From contig JAUJEA010000004.1 in the NCBI GenBank assembly GCA_030442035.1, positions 248,001 to 312,000 on the forward strand: 64,000 nt of DNA, written 5' to 3'. The notes under the pieces were generated by a model. That model was given only the letters and a program-made list of their open reading frames with translations. It did no database searches and was not told the origin of the DNA. Positions 62,956 through 64,000 of the stretch are shown one piece after another. Numbering within the stretch: the stretch's first letter is position 1; the number at the start of each line of letters is the position of its first letter. Origin of the DNA: Splendidivirga corallicola. Its GTDB lineage: Bacteria > Bacteroidota > Bacteroidia > Cytophagales > Cyclobacteriaceae. A program made the translations under genes and the position numbers.

Positions 62956-64000
62956 ATGCCTCTAACTATTATAAGAAACAAAATCATCGCTATCCAATTT
63001 CTTCTAATTCTCCTATTACTTGGTTGTGCTAATCCGGAGAATCAAAAGGAGTCTATTGGCGAGATCAGTGTGATTCCGACTGCTGCGGAAGTAATTCCAT
63101 CCAATGATATATTCAATCTCAGCCTGAAAACAAAACTTATAGCCAATGCAGAATCTCCAAAGATGGAGTACGTTCTAAATGCTTTGAATGATAGAATACA
63201 ACAATTGATAGGTGTCAGGCTAACGGTGAGCCCTGAGGAGGTAAAGAATAACTTTATAGCTATTCAATTGGATAATCATTGTGACGGAGGAGAAGAAGGT
63301 TATTGTTTGGATATTTCAACAGAATCGATCGATTTAAGGGCTTCTACGTATCATGGACTGTTCAACGGAGTACAGACCTTGCTCCAAATTTTGCCATTTG
63401 GAAATAGCAGTGATGCTCAAGAAGCCGTAAAAATTCCAGGTTTTCGAATTAAAGATGCTCCCAGGTTTTCATGGAGAGGGATAATGCTGGATGAATCCCG
63501 GCATTTTTTTGGCAAGGAAAAGGTAAAGCAATTGCTGGATATGATGGCCATGCATAAGCTTAATAAATTTCACTGGCACTTGACGGACGAACCGGGATGG
63601 CGGATTGAAATAAAGGCTTACCCTAAGCTTACCTCCGTGGGGAGTATCGGGAGTTGGAGTAATCATGATACACCTCCGGAATTTTATTCACAAGAGGACA
63701 TCAGCGAAATTGTCGATTATGCCGCCCAGCGATTCATTGAGGTCATTCCTGAAATAGACATGCCTGGCCACGCATCAGCTGCCAGCAGAGCCTATCCGCA
63801 ATTTTCAGGAGGAGGTTCGGAAGACCATCCTCTTTTCACCTTTCACCCCGCAAAAACTGAAACTTACCAATTTCTTACGGATATTTTGAAAGAGGTAGCG
63901 GGACTGTTTCCATCGCAATACATCCATCTCGGAGGAGATGAGGTGAGTTTTGGCAATCAAGAATGGAAAAATGATTCGGATGTTAAAAAACTGATGCTTC
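62956..64000 (+). CDS. GH20 beta-N-acetylhexosaminidase lipoprotein, copy 3 (3' partial)
   Basis: Reading from ATG 62956 is open to the end of the window (348 codons), so the gene is cut on the right. Lipoprotein signal (FLLILLLLGC, Cys near 26). GH20b domain (about 60-165) then the barrel: FSWRGIMLDESRHFFGK, FHWHLTDEPGWRIEIKAYP, PEIDMPGHASAASRAYP, and the catalytic Asp328-Glu329 in HLGGDEVSFG. It is distinct in sequence from the GH20s at 23233 and 41651. It lies 13 bp after the GH29 gene; the two could act in turn on fucosylated HexNAc ends. Confidence 0.93.
   Translation, partial: MPLTIIRNKIIAIQFLLILLLLGCANPENQKESIGEISVIPTAAEVIPSNDIFNLSLKTKLIANAESPKMEYVLNALNDRIQQLIGVRLTVSPEEVKNNFIAIQLDNHCDGGEEGYCLDISTESIDLRASTYHGLFNGVQTLLQILPFGNSSDAQEAVKIPGFRIKDAPRFSWRGIMLDESRHFFGKEKVKQLLDMMAMHKLNKFHWHLTDEPGWRIEIKAYPKLTSVGSIGSWSNHDTPPEFYSQEDISEIVDYAAQRFIEVIPEIDMPGHASAASRAYPQFSGGGSEDHPLFTFHPAKTETYQFLTDILKEVAGLFPSQYIHLGGDEVSFGNQEWKNDSDVKKLML

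Overview
The window is a polysaccharide utilisation region of a Bacteroidota genome. The markers are two SusC/SusD pairs with FecR anti-sigma factors, SPII lipoproteins with Bacteroidota-style lipoboxes, six proteins with type IX secretion (T9SS) C-terminal sorting domains, a propeller-type SusR-like regulator, and few Shine-Dalgarno sites. The T9SS cargo together with ThuA/DUF1080, ASPIC/UnbV and CotH families points to a free-living Cytophagales-like organism rather than a gut Bacteroides. That placement is an inference.

Layout. Positions 1-11303 are uptake module A: FecR (5' end cut off by the window), SusC, SusD, a DUF4959/DUF5126/DUF5000-type lipoprotein, a DUF4998/discoidin lipoprotein and a T9SS-secreted seven-repeat FG-GAP/ASPIC-UnbV (CRTAC1-like) protein. 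Positions 11372-18623 hold a CotH island: a two-domain lipoprotein, a small exported protein, DUF4956, DUF2490 and a very large T9SS-sorted CotH protein. Positions 18991-26714 hold a tandem pair of five-bladed propeller (GH32/43-like) lipoproteins, DUF1080-ThuA, a GH20 and a second ThuA, with a 132-bp MITE-like insertion at 25578. The long minus-strand regulator (26780-29959) is divergent from an uncharacterised T9SS protein with two nearly identical discoidin domains.

Positions 33562-43276 are a degradation block: beta-helix GH141-like protein with a PDZ end, a triple esterase (SGNH, alpha/beta hydrolase, SGNH), an FAH-family sugar-acid dehydratase, GH95 and GH20. Positions 43465-56030 are uptake module B, a paralogue of module A that still has its ECF sigma factor. 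Positions 56143-61338 encode a 46-aa lipoprotein, an LVIVD/FN3/NPCBM T9SS protein and a T9SS-sorted fusion of PKD, beta-propeller and di-haem peroxidase. The right edge carries a GH29 fucosidase and a third GH20 that runs out of the window.

Working model: modules A and B import oligosaccharides of a fucose- and N-acetylhexosamine-rich glycan. GH29, GH95 and the GH141-like enzyme would remove fucose-type sugars, three GH20 enzymes would remove HexNAc, the esterases would remove acyl groups, and the FAH protein would act on a sugar acid in the cytoplasm. Sigma/FecR/SusC(STN) signalling and the propeller regulator probably control expression. No sulfatase, rRNA, tRNA, CRISPR array, prophage or intact IS was seen. 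The least explained parts are the secreted di-haem propeller protein with its LVIVD partner, the CotH island without a recognisable VTC polymerase, the triple esterase, and the CRTAC1-like protein kept in both uptake modules.
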